Shown: positions 53,250 through 63,883 of the stretch, piece by piece
Layout: each line of letters opens with the position of its first letter
How positions within the stretch are numbered: position 1 is the stretch's first letter
Assembly: GCA_036245525.1 (NCBI GenBank)
Contig: BTPG01000002.1
Span: forward strand, 126,467,193-126,531,192
Length of the DNA stretch: 64,000 bases
Direction of reading: 5' to 3'
From: Semisulcospira habei
Taxonomy: Eukaryota > Mollusca > Gastropoda > Semisulcospiridae
Notes under the pieces: generated by a model
Told to the model about the DNA's origin: nothing
Databases searched by the model: none
The model's input: only the letters and a program-made list of their open reading frames with translations
Program-made: the position numbers and the translations under genes

Positions 53250-53317
53250 GCAAGAGGTATAGATCCTCACGAGCCCCCGCAGGTTGCGGGGGCTCATGAG
53301 GATCTATGCCTCTTGGC
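53250..53317. mobile_element. H2 hairpin
   Basis: GCAAGAGGTATAGATCCTCA and TGAGGATCTATGCCTCTTGG around AGCCCCCGCAGGTTGCGGGG. Confidence 0.9.
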
Positions 53318-53412
53318 GGTATGCGACTTACTCTGTGTTTCTGCAATCTTTGTTAATTCAACGCAAAAGAACACGAACAGTCCAATAATAATATGAGATA
53401 TAAAGTGGTGTC

Positions 53413-53475
53413 AGCAAGAGGACTAGAACCTCTTGCTGATACCACTAACTAGATTTATGGTGTCTCTTGCAGCTG
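53413..53475. mobile_element. H2-related rearranged hairpin
   Basis: TGTCAGCAAGAGG and CCTCTTGCTGATACCAC form a short inverted pair, and a second TGTCTCTTGCAG follows. Confidence 0.55.
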
Positions 53476-53930
53476 AACCGGGTCTATTCTTCCTCGTAAG
53501 TGAAGAGATTATGAAGGACTGGCGTTTGAGTAATTTACGAACTGCACCGCGGTGATTTAAAGACTGGCCTAGCGCCCCCACCTGAACCTAATCCCTGGAA
53601 TAAGCAGCAGGCAGGGGTTTCAGTCGCACACAATACTCCCCCACCCTACCCCCTTCCCTCCACCCTCCCGTACCATCCACACATCCCACCAAGGGTGACG
53701 GGAAATTTCAGATGACTCATTTTTTACTCACACTTTACGATCAACAAATAAACAAGACAACAATGAAAGGATTGTGGTGGACAGGAACTGCGCAAAAGGA
53801 TTGTTTGTGTTCTGCTGTCACAACTCAACCACGCCGTCAACAAATAAATACAGGACCAAGACGGTATTACACATCCTGACAATCATACGGCTTCTGGGAA
53901 GTGTTTACTTATTGTTGTTGTGTAGGCGGT
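53476..53930. other. Unassigned sequence
   Basis: About 455 bases, including a C-rich stretch near 53640-53680. No supported feature. Confidence 0.5.
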
Positions 53931-54012
53931 AATGACGTCATTCGAGACGCGCCGCATCCGGATACGCGGCATCATGCCGCGCAACTCCAGAGTGCAACAC
54001 GTCTGGAGTTAG
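53931..54012. mobile_element. H7 hairpin
   Basis: GTCATTCGAGACGCGCCGCA at left, ATACGCGGCATCATGCCGCG centre, right arm replaced by CTCCAGAGTGCAACACGTCTGGAG. Confidence 0.75.
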
Positions 54013-54192
54013 TAAAAGATTATTTCAACCTTAGAAAACACTCAGCGGAACTGGATTTCCAAACATTCTTTCACATAGAGTTATGCGACATAGGAGAGTT
54101 GGTTGCCTGTTCTACGCCTTACAAAATCCAGCAAAGGCCAGCAAAGAAAATTTGTTATTACAAGATATTCAGGCACTGTAACCCTAGTGATA

Positions 54193-54268
54193 TTGCTAGC
54201 AACGTGTCTTTGACTTTTGGCGCTGAACATAATGTCCAGCGCCAGCGGTCGAAAACACGTTGCTAGCA
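54193..54268. mobile_element. H10 hairpin, single copy
   Basis: GCTAGCAACGTGTCTTTGAC and GTCGAAAACACGTTGCTAGC, inner GGCGCTGAACA and TGTCCAGCGCC. Confidence 0.85.
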
Positions 54269-54356
54269 TAGAGCGTGAAGTTACCAACTAATGTGCAAAA
54301 AGCCATCGGCCCGATGGCCTCTGCGCACTGGGCGGCAGTACTTTCTTCTTATTGAC

Positions 54357-54360
<4 letters not shown>

Positions 54361-54442
<82 letters not shown>
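54361..54442. repeat. (GT)n microsatellite
   Basis: About 80 bases of uninterrupted GT. Confidence 0.95.
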
Positions 54443-54443
<1 letters not shown>

Positions 54444-54630
54444 CGTTCTGGTCGATGTAGGGTGTAAGCGAGGATGACGTGTGTCATGCTGGTGTCACAA
54501 GTGCCCTGACAAAAACCCTAGAGACGCGAGTGGAAACATGACGTGTGTCTGATAGTCCCTCCATCACCCTGACAGCTCTACAGTACAGTGCCATCAACAC
54601 TACCCAATTTAACAAGCCAGACTGAACCCA

Positions 54631-54850
54631 ACGCCAGACAGACCAGGTGGGAGGGCGGGGCCATTTGGCATACGCCAGACAGACCATGTGGGAGGGCGGG
54701 GCCATTTGGCATACGCCAGACAGACCATGTGGGAGGGCGGGGCCATTTGGCATACGCCAGACAGACCATGTGGGAGGGCGGGGCAATTTGGCATACGCCA
54801 GACAGACCAGGTGGGAGGGCGAGGCCATTTTGTATGCGCCAGACTGACCC
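54631..54850. repeat. 41-bp minisatellite, ~5.3 units
   Basis: Unit ACGCCAGACAGACCATGTGG plus GAGGGCGGGGCCATTTGGCAT, starting at 54631, 54672, 54713, 54754 and 54795, with a diverged partial sixth. No spacers, so not CRISPR-like. Confidence 0.95.
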
Positions 54851-55088
54851 GGGGTCATTTCAAGGCTTGCGTGAGGTCGTTCACACGCCACAACTATACG
54901 CTCGCTCTCTCTCAGGATCACTTTAGCATACACAGATTAGATTATAAAAATAAATAAATAAATAAATAATGAAGTCCAGCACGTGATTTGATAAGGCTGT
55001 GGGTCTAAATCAATTGTATTCTTTTTAACCCCCTTGTGCATGCAGCCACCGGTACTGGTTACGGCACCATGGTTACATGCATAAAAGA

Positions 55089-55180
55089 TTAACCACTTGA
55101 CTGGTACTGACGATACCACTCCGCGGAAAAGAAGCGTCTTTTCCGCCGAGCAGTATCGTCAGTAAGAAACAAGGGGTTAA
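55089..55180. mobile_element. H5 MITE, TTAA-bounded
   Basis: TTAACCACTTGACTGGTACT and ACAAGGGGTTAA, inner GATACCACTCCGCGGAAAAG and TTTTCCGCCGAGCAGTATC. Confidence 0.88.
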
Positions 55181-55500
55181 TATTCAGGCACGCACAACTT
55201 CCCCGCTGATATGACGGCCTCGCTTCATGACGCCACCCAACACAAAAAGAACAAAGCAAAAACAGTTTTCAACTTGCTCTGCATGCACGGTAGTGGGCCC
55301 ACAACCAATGTCACGCCAGCCGCGATACTCCAGCTAATTAATCCATCTCTTCGTTACGTGCACTTGCACTCTTACAACAGAAGCATGAAACTTATTTCTG
55401 CCCTTTCCATCGACGACTGACACAAGGCCGAGAAGTAGAGTGACCGAGTGACACCCCAGATAAAGAGACCAAATCGGAGCAAATCTGCGAAAAGTCCATT

Positions 55501-55569
55501 GTGTGATGGTCTGTGATTTTGGACCTTACGGCTGTAAGCCGTAAGGTCCAAAATCACAGACCAGCACAC
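55501..55569. mobile_element. H9 hairpin, long form, near perfect
   Basis: GTGTGATGGTCTGTGATTTT and AAAATCACAGACCAGCACAC around GGACCTTACGGC and GCCGTAAGGTCC. Confidence 0.9.
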
Positions 55570-55855
55570 ACTTCGTCCATTATGCCAAGAACTGAGAAAG
55601 GCCTGTGACAGAAGTCGGTAAAAAATGTTGGCTCTGTCAAGGATGGAACTATCCGGGCTGCAAACGCACGTTACAAATTCATGGAAAACCGACCCTTTTT
55701 TTTTTTTAAAACAGACACAGACAGACCTTCACAGAGTCTCAATGGGTGGGTAGGTTGTTGGGGACTGGGTAGGGTTAGGTAGCGGGGAATCAGGATTAAG
55801 AAAGAGTCCATTTGGTCACCAGCACAAAATGTCACAAACCGATATATGCATTGTT

Positions 55856-55863
55856 AGCGCGCG

Positions 55864-55924
<61 letters not shown>
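55856..55924. repeat. (GC)n(AC)n microsatellite
   Basis: Short alternating GC run and a ~50-base AC run; alternating purine-pyrimidine, Z-DNA-prone. Confidence 0.92.
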
Positions 55925-55926
<2 letters not shown>

Positions 55927-56225
55927 CTGCTGTTAAAACACGCGCGCACGCACGCAAACACACAAACTTGCAATAAAGAATACAAGTATTTCAATTTGAA
56001 AGTCTTAATACAACGCTGGTAATAGCTGACATATGTTAACTGACACTAACACACGAGTAAGAACGCAGTGATTTATGTATGTTTCAATCCCATGTTTGTC
56101 ACATTGGGGACAAAGTGATTAATGAGACTAAGGCTTCTAATACTCCAGTGCACGCGTACTCCGTCATAAACAAAGACCGCATTGGCCCCTCATCTTGAGG
56201 ATTAATTTTGTCTTAAAATGGGGAC

Positions 56226-56290
56226 AGCAAGAGGTAAAGACCCTCATGAGCCCCCTTGCCTGCGGGGGCTCATGAGGATATGTCTCCTGC
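56226..56290. mobile_element. H2 hairpin
   Basis: GCAAGAGGTAAAGACCCTCA and TGAGGATATGTCTCCTGC around CCCCCTTGCCTGCGGGGG. Confidence 0.82.
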
Positions 56291-56400
56291 GGATGGAATG
56301 GACTCACTGTAGTATAATGCATTTGGAAGCAATAAAGCACGAGGACAATCACTGAAACTCGGACAGGTTTTGATACGATAACAAAGACCATTTTATCCAT

Positions 56401-56438
56401 TTACCCCAGGACAGTTCAAGGGTGGTGCCAGAAATCAC
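56401..56438. mobile_element. H1 half arm
   Basis: TTACCCCAGGACAGTTCAAG and GGTGGTGCCAGAA; no partner arm. Confidence 0.55.
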
Positions 56439-56592
56439 TACTATCATTCTGTTCGTGTTTGTTGTTGCTGCCGTAGCTACCAGGAGTAGCAGTAATAGCA
56501 TAAAGCAGTAGTAGTATTAGTAAGAATTATATTATGATTATGTCATGCTTATATTATTATTATTGTTGCTGTTGTTTATGTTGCTGATATCA

Positions 56593-56807
56593 TTAACACA
56601 TTTGGCCTCAATGCCTTACAGTAGTAGATGGATTGACCATGCTAGTTCAAGGGTAGTGCCAGATTAGCTTGGCGCCTTCAGGCGCCAAGCTAATCTGGCA
56701 CTACCCTTAAACTATCATGGTCAATCCATCTCTTGCAACTGTCACGCAGTCGCCGGATGACGCCTGCAAAATTTGGGAAATGTAGCCGTGGAGGTTAAAC
56801 GGATTAA
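56593..56807. mobile_element. H1b MITE
   Basis: Hairpin 56627-56730 with arms GATGGATTGACCATGCTAGT and ATCATGGTCAATCCATC, tip GGCGCCTTCAGGCGCC. TTAA at 56593 and 56804; the outer TIRs are diverged. Confidence 0.85.
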
Positions 56808-57218
56808 AGTAAAAAACGACTGAGATTCTGAAATCAAAATTTAAAATGCCCATGCATGCTTTCTGGAAGCGATATACATTCCATTCAACACTTCTCTACA
56901 ATCCAGACCAAAAAGGTGACTGCCAAATATATAAATAAATAAATAAATAGTGTTGTACCCGTCTTTTCTAAGCGTGTTTCTTTCTCCGTTGAGTACTTCT
57001 TAACACTTCTCTAGGAATCCCGCTAACAAGAAACAGTCTGAATAACAAGCAGAGCGAGTTATCGCCTTAATCTGCCATTAGCATAAAAGTAACACGCGCG
57101 ACAGACCGATGACGTTCGTTTTCGCGGCCTGGGTCCCGCGTGACAGCCGTAAACCAACACGCGGTGCTGACGGCAACATGACAAAATCACTTAGGACATA
57201 TCTAAGTTGACAAGACAA
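56808..57218. other. Unassigned sequence
   Basis: About 410 bases with a short AAAT run near 56930. No supported feature. Confidence 0.5.
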
Positions 57219-57251
57219 GGGGGGGGGGTGGGGGGGGGGGGGGGGGGGGGG
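57219..57251. repeat. G-run cluster
   Basis: Over 30 bases of almost pure G, G-quadruplex-prone. Confidence 0.9.
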
Positions 57252-57358
57252 CAATCCATCACAAATGTCCCCGCCAGCAGTGACGGGCCCAGATCGAGGA
57301 CACGTGTGGTTGCTGTGACGGGTCCTTATAACCGAGGGCTGGTACGGTTGTTGGGTAG

Positions 57359-57425
57359 CATAAGACATAGATCTTTTTGAGCCCATGCAATTGATAGGGG
57401 CTCATGAAGATCTATGACACCTGCG
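57359..57425. mobile_element. H2 hairpin, decayed
   Basis: CATAAGACATAGATCTTTTT and GAAGATCTATGACACCTGC. Confidence 0.7.
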
Positions 57426-57522
57426 GCATTTGCAGGAGTGAACAACAACAACAACAACAACAGAAAGTGTATCTGACTCTTGCCAGTCTTGTAGTTCGAT
57501 GCCAACCGAGATAATTATACTG

Positions 57523-57603
57523 ACGAGCAAAAGAAATGCGACATTTCTGGAATCATCGGAAACACTTTAGTGATTCCAAAAATGTCACATTTCTTTTGCT
57601 CGT
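57523..57603. mobile_element. H4 hairpin, shortened tip
   Basis: ACGAGCAAAAGAAATGCGAC and GTCACATTTCTTTTGCTCGT around GGAAACACTTTAGTGATTCC; flanked by TATACTG and CAATACA. Confidence 0.9.
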
Positions 57604-57654
57604 CAATACACATGTACATGACAGGTATAGGGGGTGGGGGGGGGGGGGGGGAGG

Positions 57655-57708
<54 letters not shown>
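57655..57708. repeat. (AC)n microsatellite with preceding G-run
   Basis: A G-rich run at 57630-57651 is followed by about 53 bases of AC. Confidence 0.93.
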
Positions 57709-57710
<2 letters not shown>

Positions 57711-57801
57711 GACAGGGTGAAAGGAATACTGACAGATACAGTGGAAGGAGAAATTCCCTCCCAACTCTTGCCATGCGTAAGTGGCTTGGATACCCATGAC
57801 A

Positions 57802-57869
57802 GCGAGAGGCATAGAGCCTCATGAGACTCTGCGGCCGCAGGGTCTAGTGAGGATCCATGCCTCTTGTTG
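57802..57869. mobile_element. H2 hairpin
   Basis: GCGAGAGGCATAGAGCCTCA and GTGAGGATCCATGCCTCTTG around CTCTGCGGCCGCAG. Confidence 0.82.
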
Positions 57870-57990
57870 GCATACTTCAGTTCTATTTCTTAACTAGGCC
57901 TACTTCTCTGCCAGTGGAGGTAAAATATATTTCTTTGAAATCTTTGTGAATACGCCAAAAAGCACCGTCCAGCCGTCCAAAGCAGTGTCA

Positions 57991-58097
57991 GCAAGAGGCA
58001 TAGATCCTCTTGAGCCCCCACAGTTGCGGGGGCTCATGAGGATCGATGCCTCTTGTATTTGGATCACGTTCCCTTTTCTTGACCTTGAAGGGGTTAA
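57991..58097. mobile_element. H2 MITE, right part complete
   Basis: Hairpin 57991-58056 (GCAAGAGGCATAGATCCTCT with complement) followed by CTTGAAGGGGTTAA at 58084-58097. The left terminus is not identified. Confidence 0.8.
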
Positions 58098-58440
58098 AAC
58101 GGTGGGTTCGTGCATGCAACGTACTGGACTGGATCTAGGTCAACGGTATTTCTCAGTGACTGACACGGCAGGACAGAGACAGATGGGCCATGGACGTATT
58201 TCTCTCTCTGTCAATGACAAGCACTGTAAGGGAAAACTATCAGGAAGGTAGGTATAAAAGAAACTTTGACAAGAACATGTGGCGAAACTGGCGAAAATAC
58301 AGGCTGTTTCTATTTTTCAGCTGGCATCGGCATTCTTCTTCGAAAGGAACATCAACAATCTCGTATCTCTGCTATGAATAATGTGCTGACCAACAGGACC
58401 GGTCACAACGTGAAAACTCTCCCCTCCACATCGCCAAACC

Positions 58441-58716
58441 CCCCCCCCCCTCATCCCCCCCCCAAAAAAAAAAAAAACCCAAAACAAACAAACACCCCCC
58501 CCCCCCCCAAAAAAAAAAAAAAAGAAAAAAAAAAAAAAGAAAAAAAAAAAACACAAACAAACAAATCAAACTCAACCCCCCCAAAAAAAAAAAATAAATA
58601 AATAAATAAAAAAATAAAATTAAATTAAATTAAAAAAAATAATTAAAAAAATAAATAAATTAATTTAAAAATAATAATAATAAATAAATAAATAAAAATA
58701 ATAAATAAATAAAAAA
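58441..58716. repeat. A/C-rich low-complexity block
   Basis: Poly-C and poly-A runs, then AAAT/TAA-rich sequence leading to the H1b MITE. Open frames here are artefacts. Confidence 0.92.
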
Positions 58717-58921
58717 TTAACCCATTCAGCCCTGACGCCCTACAGCAGGAGATGGGTCGACCATGATAATTCACGGGTAGTACCAGATTAGCTTGGCGCC
58801 GACAGGCGCAAAGCTAATGAGGCACTGCCCTTGAATTATCATAGTCGATTCATTTCCTGCAACTGGTGCACAGTCATTATATGACGCCTCCAAATTGGGG
58901 AAATACGGCCGTTGGGCTGAA

Positions 58922-58929
<8 letters not shown>
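58717..58929. mobile_element. H1b MITE, full length, TTAA-bounded
   Basis: TTAACCCATTCAGCCCTGAC and GTTGGGCTGAATGAGTTAA, 213 bases. Inner arms GGTCGACCATGATAATTCAC and TTGAATTATCATAGTCGATT with several mismatches. A TAA repeat begins at the right TTAA. Confidence 0.88.
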
Positions 58930-58984
<55 letters not shown>

Positions 58985-59005
58985 CAAATAAATAAATAAA
59001 TAAAT
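58926..59005. repeat. (TAA)n microsatellite
   Basis: TAA repeats with one slip, followed by AAAT repeats. Confidence 0.92.
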
Positions 59006-59067
59006 GAAATGTAGAAAACGAAAACAACTAGGAAATAAAACTAAATATGCCTGGCAACGTTTTAGAC

Positions 59068-59121
59068 ACGACAGTTCACCGGTGGCGCTAAGCTTGGCGA
59101 CTTTACACCCTTCAACTATGG
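59068..59121. mobile_element. H1 hairpin remnant
   Basis: GACAGTTCACCGGTGGCGC, AAGCTTGGCG and ACACCCTTCAACTATGGC. Confidence 0.5.
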
Positions 59122-59201
59122 CGGGGGAGGGGGGGGGTGTGGGGGGGGGTAGGGGTGGTGGTGGTGGTGGTGGGGGGGGGGTAGGGGGTGGTGGTGGTGG
59201 T
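59122..59201. repeat. G-rich (GGT)/(G)n block
   Basis: Multiple G tracts separated by T or A over 80 bases, strongly G-quadruplex-prone on the plus strand. Confidence 0.9.
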
Positions 59202-59663
59202 GGAGGCGCCAACTATGCCGAATTGAACTACTAAAGTATTGAATGTTGTGTGCACATACAGAAAATGCAATAACGATACTTACATTGGCGGACCAGCGAT
59301 CACGATTGACAGCCGCTGAAATTTTGTTTCACGTTTCACAATAATACAATAGTGCTGTCATGTAAAGTATATCAAAGACGTCCGTATGACTGATACACCA
59401 ACTCCAAAACAAACCCAAAATATAACACAGTCGTCCTCCGTTGTAACACGCAAGTCACTCGTTGGCGTTTAAACGTAATCAATTAGTTCCTCCAACCCTA
59501 ATCAAGCCGCCACTATCGTTTTCTTATCAGCATCAAAATAACCAGTGTTGCTGACACACATTGCAAAGTTTCCCATTAACCTGTGGAAATCAAAAGGCCG
59601 AGTGCAAGCCATTCGTCATAACAAGGATGACTTGCAGATTTTCCGATAAACTGCCGTATTTAC
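59202..59663. other. Unassigned sequence
   Basis: About 460 bases with no supported feature. Confidence 0.5.
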
Positions 59664-59747
59664 ACTAACCCCTTGATTGCTACTGACGACACCGCTCGGC
59701 GGAAAAGACGCGTGAAACGGTGTCGTCAGTAGCAGTCGAGGGGTTAA
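59664..59747. mobile_element. H5 MITE
   Basis: CTAACCCCTTGATTGCTACT and AGTAGCAGTCGAGGGGTTAA, inner GACGACACCG and CGGTGTCGTC around the GGCGGAAAAGACGCG tip. Confidence 0.9.
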
Positions 59748-60121
59748 CCCTCTTGCGCACCGTTGACTGCGTGCACAAATAGGGTCAAACCGTCGTCTTG
59801 ACAAACAAATCGCATCCAAACTGCAGCATCCACTTTTCCTATCACATTTCACATTAGCCGGTTACCGATCGATTAGCCTGTATAGTTTCTCCTCGTCAGC
59901 CGCGTCGCGCGCTGCCTATTATGGCTTCAACATTAAATGTAGACGCCTAATTGTTGACGTCGGCGACGATCCGTAATTAATTCCAAAGTACCCCTCCCTG
60001 TGCCTTACATCACGCGATTAACACCATCACTGCTGCCAACAGCCGCGAGTCGTTTCTGAGATCTGTGTATGTAATCAACTCCCAACGCCAAAGAGCCCCC
60101 TTCATGGTTATAAATACGCCT
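59748..60121. other. Unassigned unique-looking sequence
   Basis: About 370 bases rich in TAAT/ATTA cores (for example CCGTAATTAATTCC near 59970). No repeat or frame. Could be conserved non-coding DNA. Confidence 0.45.
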
Positions 60122-60188
60122 AGCAAGAAGCATAAAACCTCATGTGCCCCCGCAGGTGCGGGGGCGCATGAGGATCTATGCCTCTTGC
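60122..60188. mobile_element. H2 hairpin
   Basis: GCAAGAAGCATAAAACCTCA and GAGGATCTATGCCTCTTGC around CCCCCGCAGGTGCGGGGG. Confidence 0.88.
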
Positions 60189-60411
60189 AGTTGAGTGGTG
60201 TTTTTTTTTTTCATTCTTGATGGTGAGATTGGCTTAACTCCTGATAATCTCCTCTGTCTGAACAAAAAAGGTGTACATAGCGCCAGTATTTAATTTGCCC
60301 GCGTGTGGGATGTGCCACTGCTGCCTGCGCGTGCTGATACAGAAGGATAGTGGATAGTCATACACATGTAATACACCCTCAAAATGAGGCATAGCTGCAG
60401 CTGATCCTGTT

Positions 60412-60490
60412 CAGCATAGATGTACATGGGCTATTGCGACTGCTGGGGCTCATGTACATCTGTCTTGCATGTACATCTGCGTCTCCTGCA
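60412..60490. mobile_element. H2 hairpin, rearranged
   Basis: AGATGTACATGGGCTATTGC, then GGGGCTCATGTACATCTG and a repeated CTTGCATGTACATCTG. Confidence 0.6.
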
Positions 60491-60551
60491 TTTCGAAGGA
60501 GGCAGAGGGGTGGTGGGTGGCGAGTCGACCAGTCCAATTTGAGCTTCAACG

Positions 60552-60554
<3 letters not shown>

Positions 60555-60597
<43 letters not shown>

Positions 60598-60641
60598 GCG
60601 TGCGTGCGTGCGTGCGTGCGTGCGTGTGTGTGTGTGTGTGC
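60555..60641. repeat. (GT)n with (GTGC)n middle
   Basis: GT run, then GTGC repeats, then GT. Confidence 0.93.
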
Positions 60642-61080
60642 AAAGGAAGTTATTATGCAGGTCCGATGACGTAATGTCCGCGTGATATGGTAGAAACAAC
60701 TTAAAAATAAGTCGAGGGTGGGGTACAACAATGTGGTAATGTTTTAAAGACACAATGAACCTACTGAATCTACAGAATATGTCTATCTGGAACTGAAAAT
60801 ATAAGCAAATTACAAAAGAAAAAGTTCGACGCAAAACCTGAAAATATGAATGTCGAAGGTGGCGGAAGTGTCTTGTATCGTACGCCTGCTATTCTACCGA
60901 GCGAAACATACCAGTAAACGTGCTAGCAATTTTGTCACACATGAATAAGGCGCAGTGAGGCTTTAACTACACCAGCATCTGAATTACACAGATTTGCAGT
61001 ATGGGAGGCGTAATTAAACAATCGTAGATGTAACGCCAGACAACTCAATCCCTCTGAGGATCACACACGTAAATGACGCT
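60642..61080. other. Unassigned sequence
   Basis: About 440 bases, no supported feature. Confidence 0.5.
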
Positions 61081-61147
61081 ACAAGAGGCATAGATCTTCA
61101 TGAGCCGCCGCAGGATGCGGGGGCTCATGAAGATCTATGCCTCTTGA
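61081..61147. mobile_element. H2 hairpin
   Basis: CAAGAGGCATAGATCTTCAT and ATGAAGATCTATGCCTCTTG around GCCGCCGCAGGATGCGGGGGC. Confidence 0.9.
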
Positions 61148-61505
61148 CAATATTTGATGTGAACGCGAAATTGAAGGACAAAGAGAGGAAGAGAAAGGGA
61201 ATGATTACTAGATATGGCGTTTGGCATTGACACGGAAACGTCAAACTTTGGCCAAAAGAAATTGGCCAGCCATGGCAAAAACAATAGTATTACGTGTTGC
61301 ATCAATCACTGGCCATCAGGACGTGTACACAAATTGTGACACCGACACCTTCCTCTTGGTTCAGACCATGCCCATTTATCAGCAATATACAGTGTTTTTT
61401 TCAAGGGCAAGACAGAAACACGTTTCATAATCACAAAACAGTTCACTACATTTTTTTCAGGGAAAAACCCTTTTCAAAAGAGAAACATGAGGAAGAACGA
61501 TAGTA
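61148..61505. other. Unassigned sequence
   Basis: About 360 bases; two overlapping ~69-codon frames have no recognisable content. Confidence 0.5.
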
Positions 61506-61567
61506 GCAAAACGTTTTCGGGCTAACGCCGGTCGCAGTCGTGGGCCCGAGGACCTTTGCTCACAGGG
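61506..61567. mobile_element. H6 hairpin, half-deleted
   Basis: AGCAAAACGTTTTCGGGC, a short middle, and GTGGGCCCGAGGACCTTTGC. Confidence 0.65.
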
Positions 61568-61591
61568 ATGTCGCAGCAGGGCTTGTTTTGA

Positions 61592-61978
61592 TTGATTGAT
61601 TGATTGTACATTGCTTAACGTCCCGACAGCAACAAGGCTTTCTCAGGACGTGCCTGCACTGCTTGTGAAAAAAATAAACTAAACAGAACATTGAATGTAT
61701 GTCGCCAGCCGGTCAAACACATTAAATAAACCTAACACATGGGGCCTAAATAAAGCCAAGACCATTTAGCAACACACATCCAATATCAAGAGCTACAGGC
61801 AGTGCAGACAGTAGGGAGAGTTTTAAAAAGGCAAATACAGGTGAATGGACAAAGGGTAGACAGAAACACATGCCCCAGAATAGAGAAAAACCCACCCTGT
61901 GGGGCTGACCAGGGTGACCCTGGGAACTAAAAAATACCTAACCCCACCCAAGTCCCCCAGGGCAGACCCGGGTGGGGG
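61592..61978 (-). mobile_element. SINE-S1 copy 7
   Basis: TSD GGCTTGTTTTGA at 61580-61591 and 61979-61990. Confidence 0.92.
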
Positions 61979-62034
61979 GGCTTGTTTTGAGAGACCACTC
62001 TTATGGGAGATCATCTGTCGCAAAAATGATCATT

Positions 62035-62053
62035 CAGATGGCTATAGCCATCT
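62035..62053. repeat. Perfect 18-base palindrome
   Basis: AGATGGCTATAGCCATCT, loopless. Single copy. Confidence 0.75.
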
Positions 62054-62158
62054 AAATAAAAGGTAGGTTTGATAGATGACACTTTTTCTCTTACAAGACT
62101 GCCCTTCAGCGAGCGCCTGTCTTTCACGACAACTTCGTCAGTGTAGAGAAAGTGGTTG

Positions 62159-62377
62159 TTAACCCTTTTAACCCCAAAGTCCAATTTCTCACATTTTGGA
62201 GATGTTGCCTAATGACTGTACCTGTTGTAGGAGATGGATTGTGATGATGATAATTCAAGGGTAGAGCCAGATGAGCTTGGCGCCTTCGAAGGCGCCAAGC
62301 TCATCTGGCACTACCCTTGAATTATCATCATCAATCCGGCATCTCCTGCTGCAGGGTCCCCGGGCAAAAAGGGTTAG
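62159..62377. mobile_element. H1b MITE with near-perfect hairpin
   Basis: TTAACCCTTTTAACCCC at left and GGGCAAAAAGGGTTAG at right. Hairpin 62243-62331 with arms GATGATGATAATTCAAGGGT and complement, tip GGCGCCTTCGAAGGCGCC. Confidence 0.88.
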
Positions 62378-62473
62378 GCACCATCCTTGAACTATCATGT
62401 CTACTACCTGTCTCCGGAGCTGGTGTGCAGTGTTCAGAGGACGACACTGAATTTCAACATTCGGATTCCATGC

Positions 62474-62539
62474 GTTAACGCTTTGGCTTTCGGTGGCGCT
62501 TTTAATCGGCGTGATTCCTGCAGAACAGCCAAAGGGTTA
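62474..62539. mobile_element. H3 MITE, internally deleted
   Basis: GTTAACGCTTTGGCTTTCGG and CAGCCAAAGGGTTAA; most of the right stem is missing. Confidence 0.8.
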
Positions 62540-62832
62540 AAAGAGGACTGAGTACTGAGATAATGTCGCTGAAGACGCTGTTCCCAAACAACAATCAAGC
62601 CACTCTTTCCATCATATTAAGGACGATGCCTATATAGATACACCACCCCTCAATCACTGCGGGGAAAATCCCCTCAAGGAAAAAACAAGTCCTGATAACA
62701 GGGATAAAGGCGGGGTGAAATGAATGCGGCGTGCAAAAGCAGGGCATGACTGACAACTGTCATAACATGTCAATTAATAATAAAGCCATGTCTCTGCGTC
62801 ATGCGTGAACCGTCACTCTCTATGTGAGAGAC

Positions 62833-62941
<109 letters not shown>

Positions 62942-62985
62942 GTGTTTGGGGGTGGGAAGGGGGAGGGGGGAGTGGGAAGGGGCAA

Positions 62986-63384
62986 TGATTGATTGATTGT
63001 ACATTGCTTAACGTCCCGACAGCAACAAGACTTTCTCAGGACGTGCCGCCTGCACTGCTTGTGAAAAAAAAAAAAAAAAACCAAACAGAATATTGAATGT
63101 ATGTCGCCAGCCGGTCCAATACGTTAAATAAACCTACAACATGGGGCCTAAAAAAAAGCTAAGACCATTTAGCAACACACATCCAATATCAAGAGCTACA
63201 GGCAGCGCAGACAGTAGGGAGAGTTTAAAAAAGGCAAATACAGGTGAATGGACCAAGGGTACACAGAAACACATGCCCCAGAATAGAGAGAAAAAGGCCC
63301 ACCCTGTAGGGCTGACCAGGGTGACCCTGGGAACTAAAAAGTAGTTAACCCCACCCAAGTCCCCCAGGGCAGACCCGGGTGGGG
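62986..63384 (-). mobile_element. SINE-S1 copy 8
   Basis: TSD GTGGGAAGGGGCAA at 62972-62985 and 63385-63398. Longest copy (~399 bases) through a longer internal A-run. Confidence 0.92.
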
Positions 63385-63398
63385 GTGGGAAGGGGCAA

Positions 63399-63733
63399 GT
63401 AAAAGTTTCTTCTTAAACTAGAAGCGTAAGATAATGTCTTGCGGGGATATAGTGTACATGCACGGACTTTCACCAGTAACGAATCGTGTAATGCCTTCTT
63501 TTATCAGTAACAGAGGACTCCCTCTCACCACTATTTTAAAATTTTAGGGCACATTCCGGTTGGTGTCCCAACAAACTTACTTCGTTGTGTCTGTATGACG
63601 GAGATTTCAAATCTGGAGCCCGCCACAACAAAATGCACAGACGCCAGATTGCTGCGGTCTACGATCACGTGTAAAGATAATCGAAACGACCTACGGATAC
63701 TCACTGACACAATACCTCGTGTTTTCATCAGTT
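63399..63733. other. Unassigned sequence
   Basis: About 335 bases, no supported feature. Confidence 0.5.
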
Positions 63734-63829
63734 TTTTATCCTTTGCCTGTCGGTAGCGATATCTGTCGCGGTGATTCCCGCAGGAATCATCGCCACAAAA
63801 AAAATACTACCGACAGCCAAAGGGTTAAC
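63734..63829. mobile_element. H3 hairpin
   Basis: TATCCTTTGCCTGTCGGTAG and CTACCGACAGCCAAAGGGTT, tip GATTCCCGCAGGAATC. Confidence 0.85.
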
Positions 63830-63845
63830 GTGTTTCAATGCATTA

Positions 63846-63880
63846 TTGCTGCGTATCCGAATGCGGCACACCCCCAGAGT
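63846..63880. mobile_element. H7 half arm
   Basis: GCTGCGTATCCGAATGCGGC with no partner. Confidence 0.5.
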
Positions 63881-63883
63881 GTG

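Noticed and set aside
53901..54266. 121-codon frame as a candidate small gene
   Set aside because: Built largely from an H7 hairpin and an H10 hairpin; no domain.
54631..54850. CRISPR-like direct repeats (also 35030-35396)
   Set aside because: Tandem units with no spacers, in eukaryotic repeat-rich DNA.
58266..59212. Pro/Lys-rich and Gly-rich frames
   Set aside because: Translations of homopolymer and G-rich low-complexity blocks.
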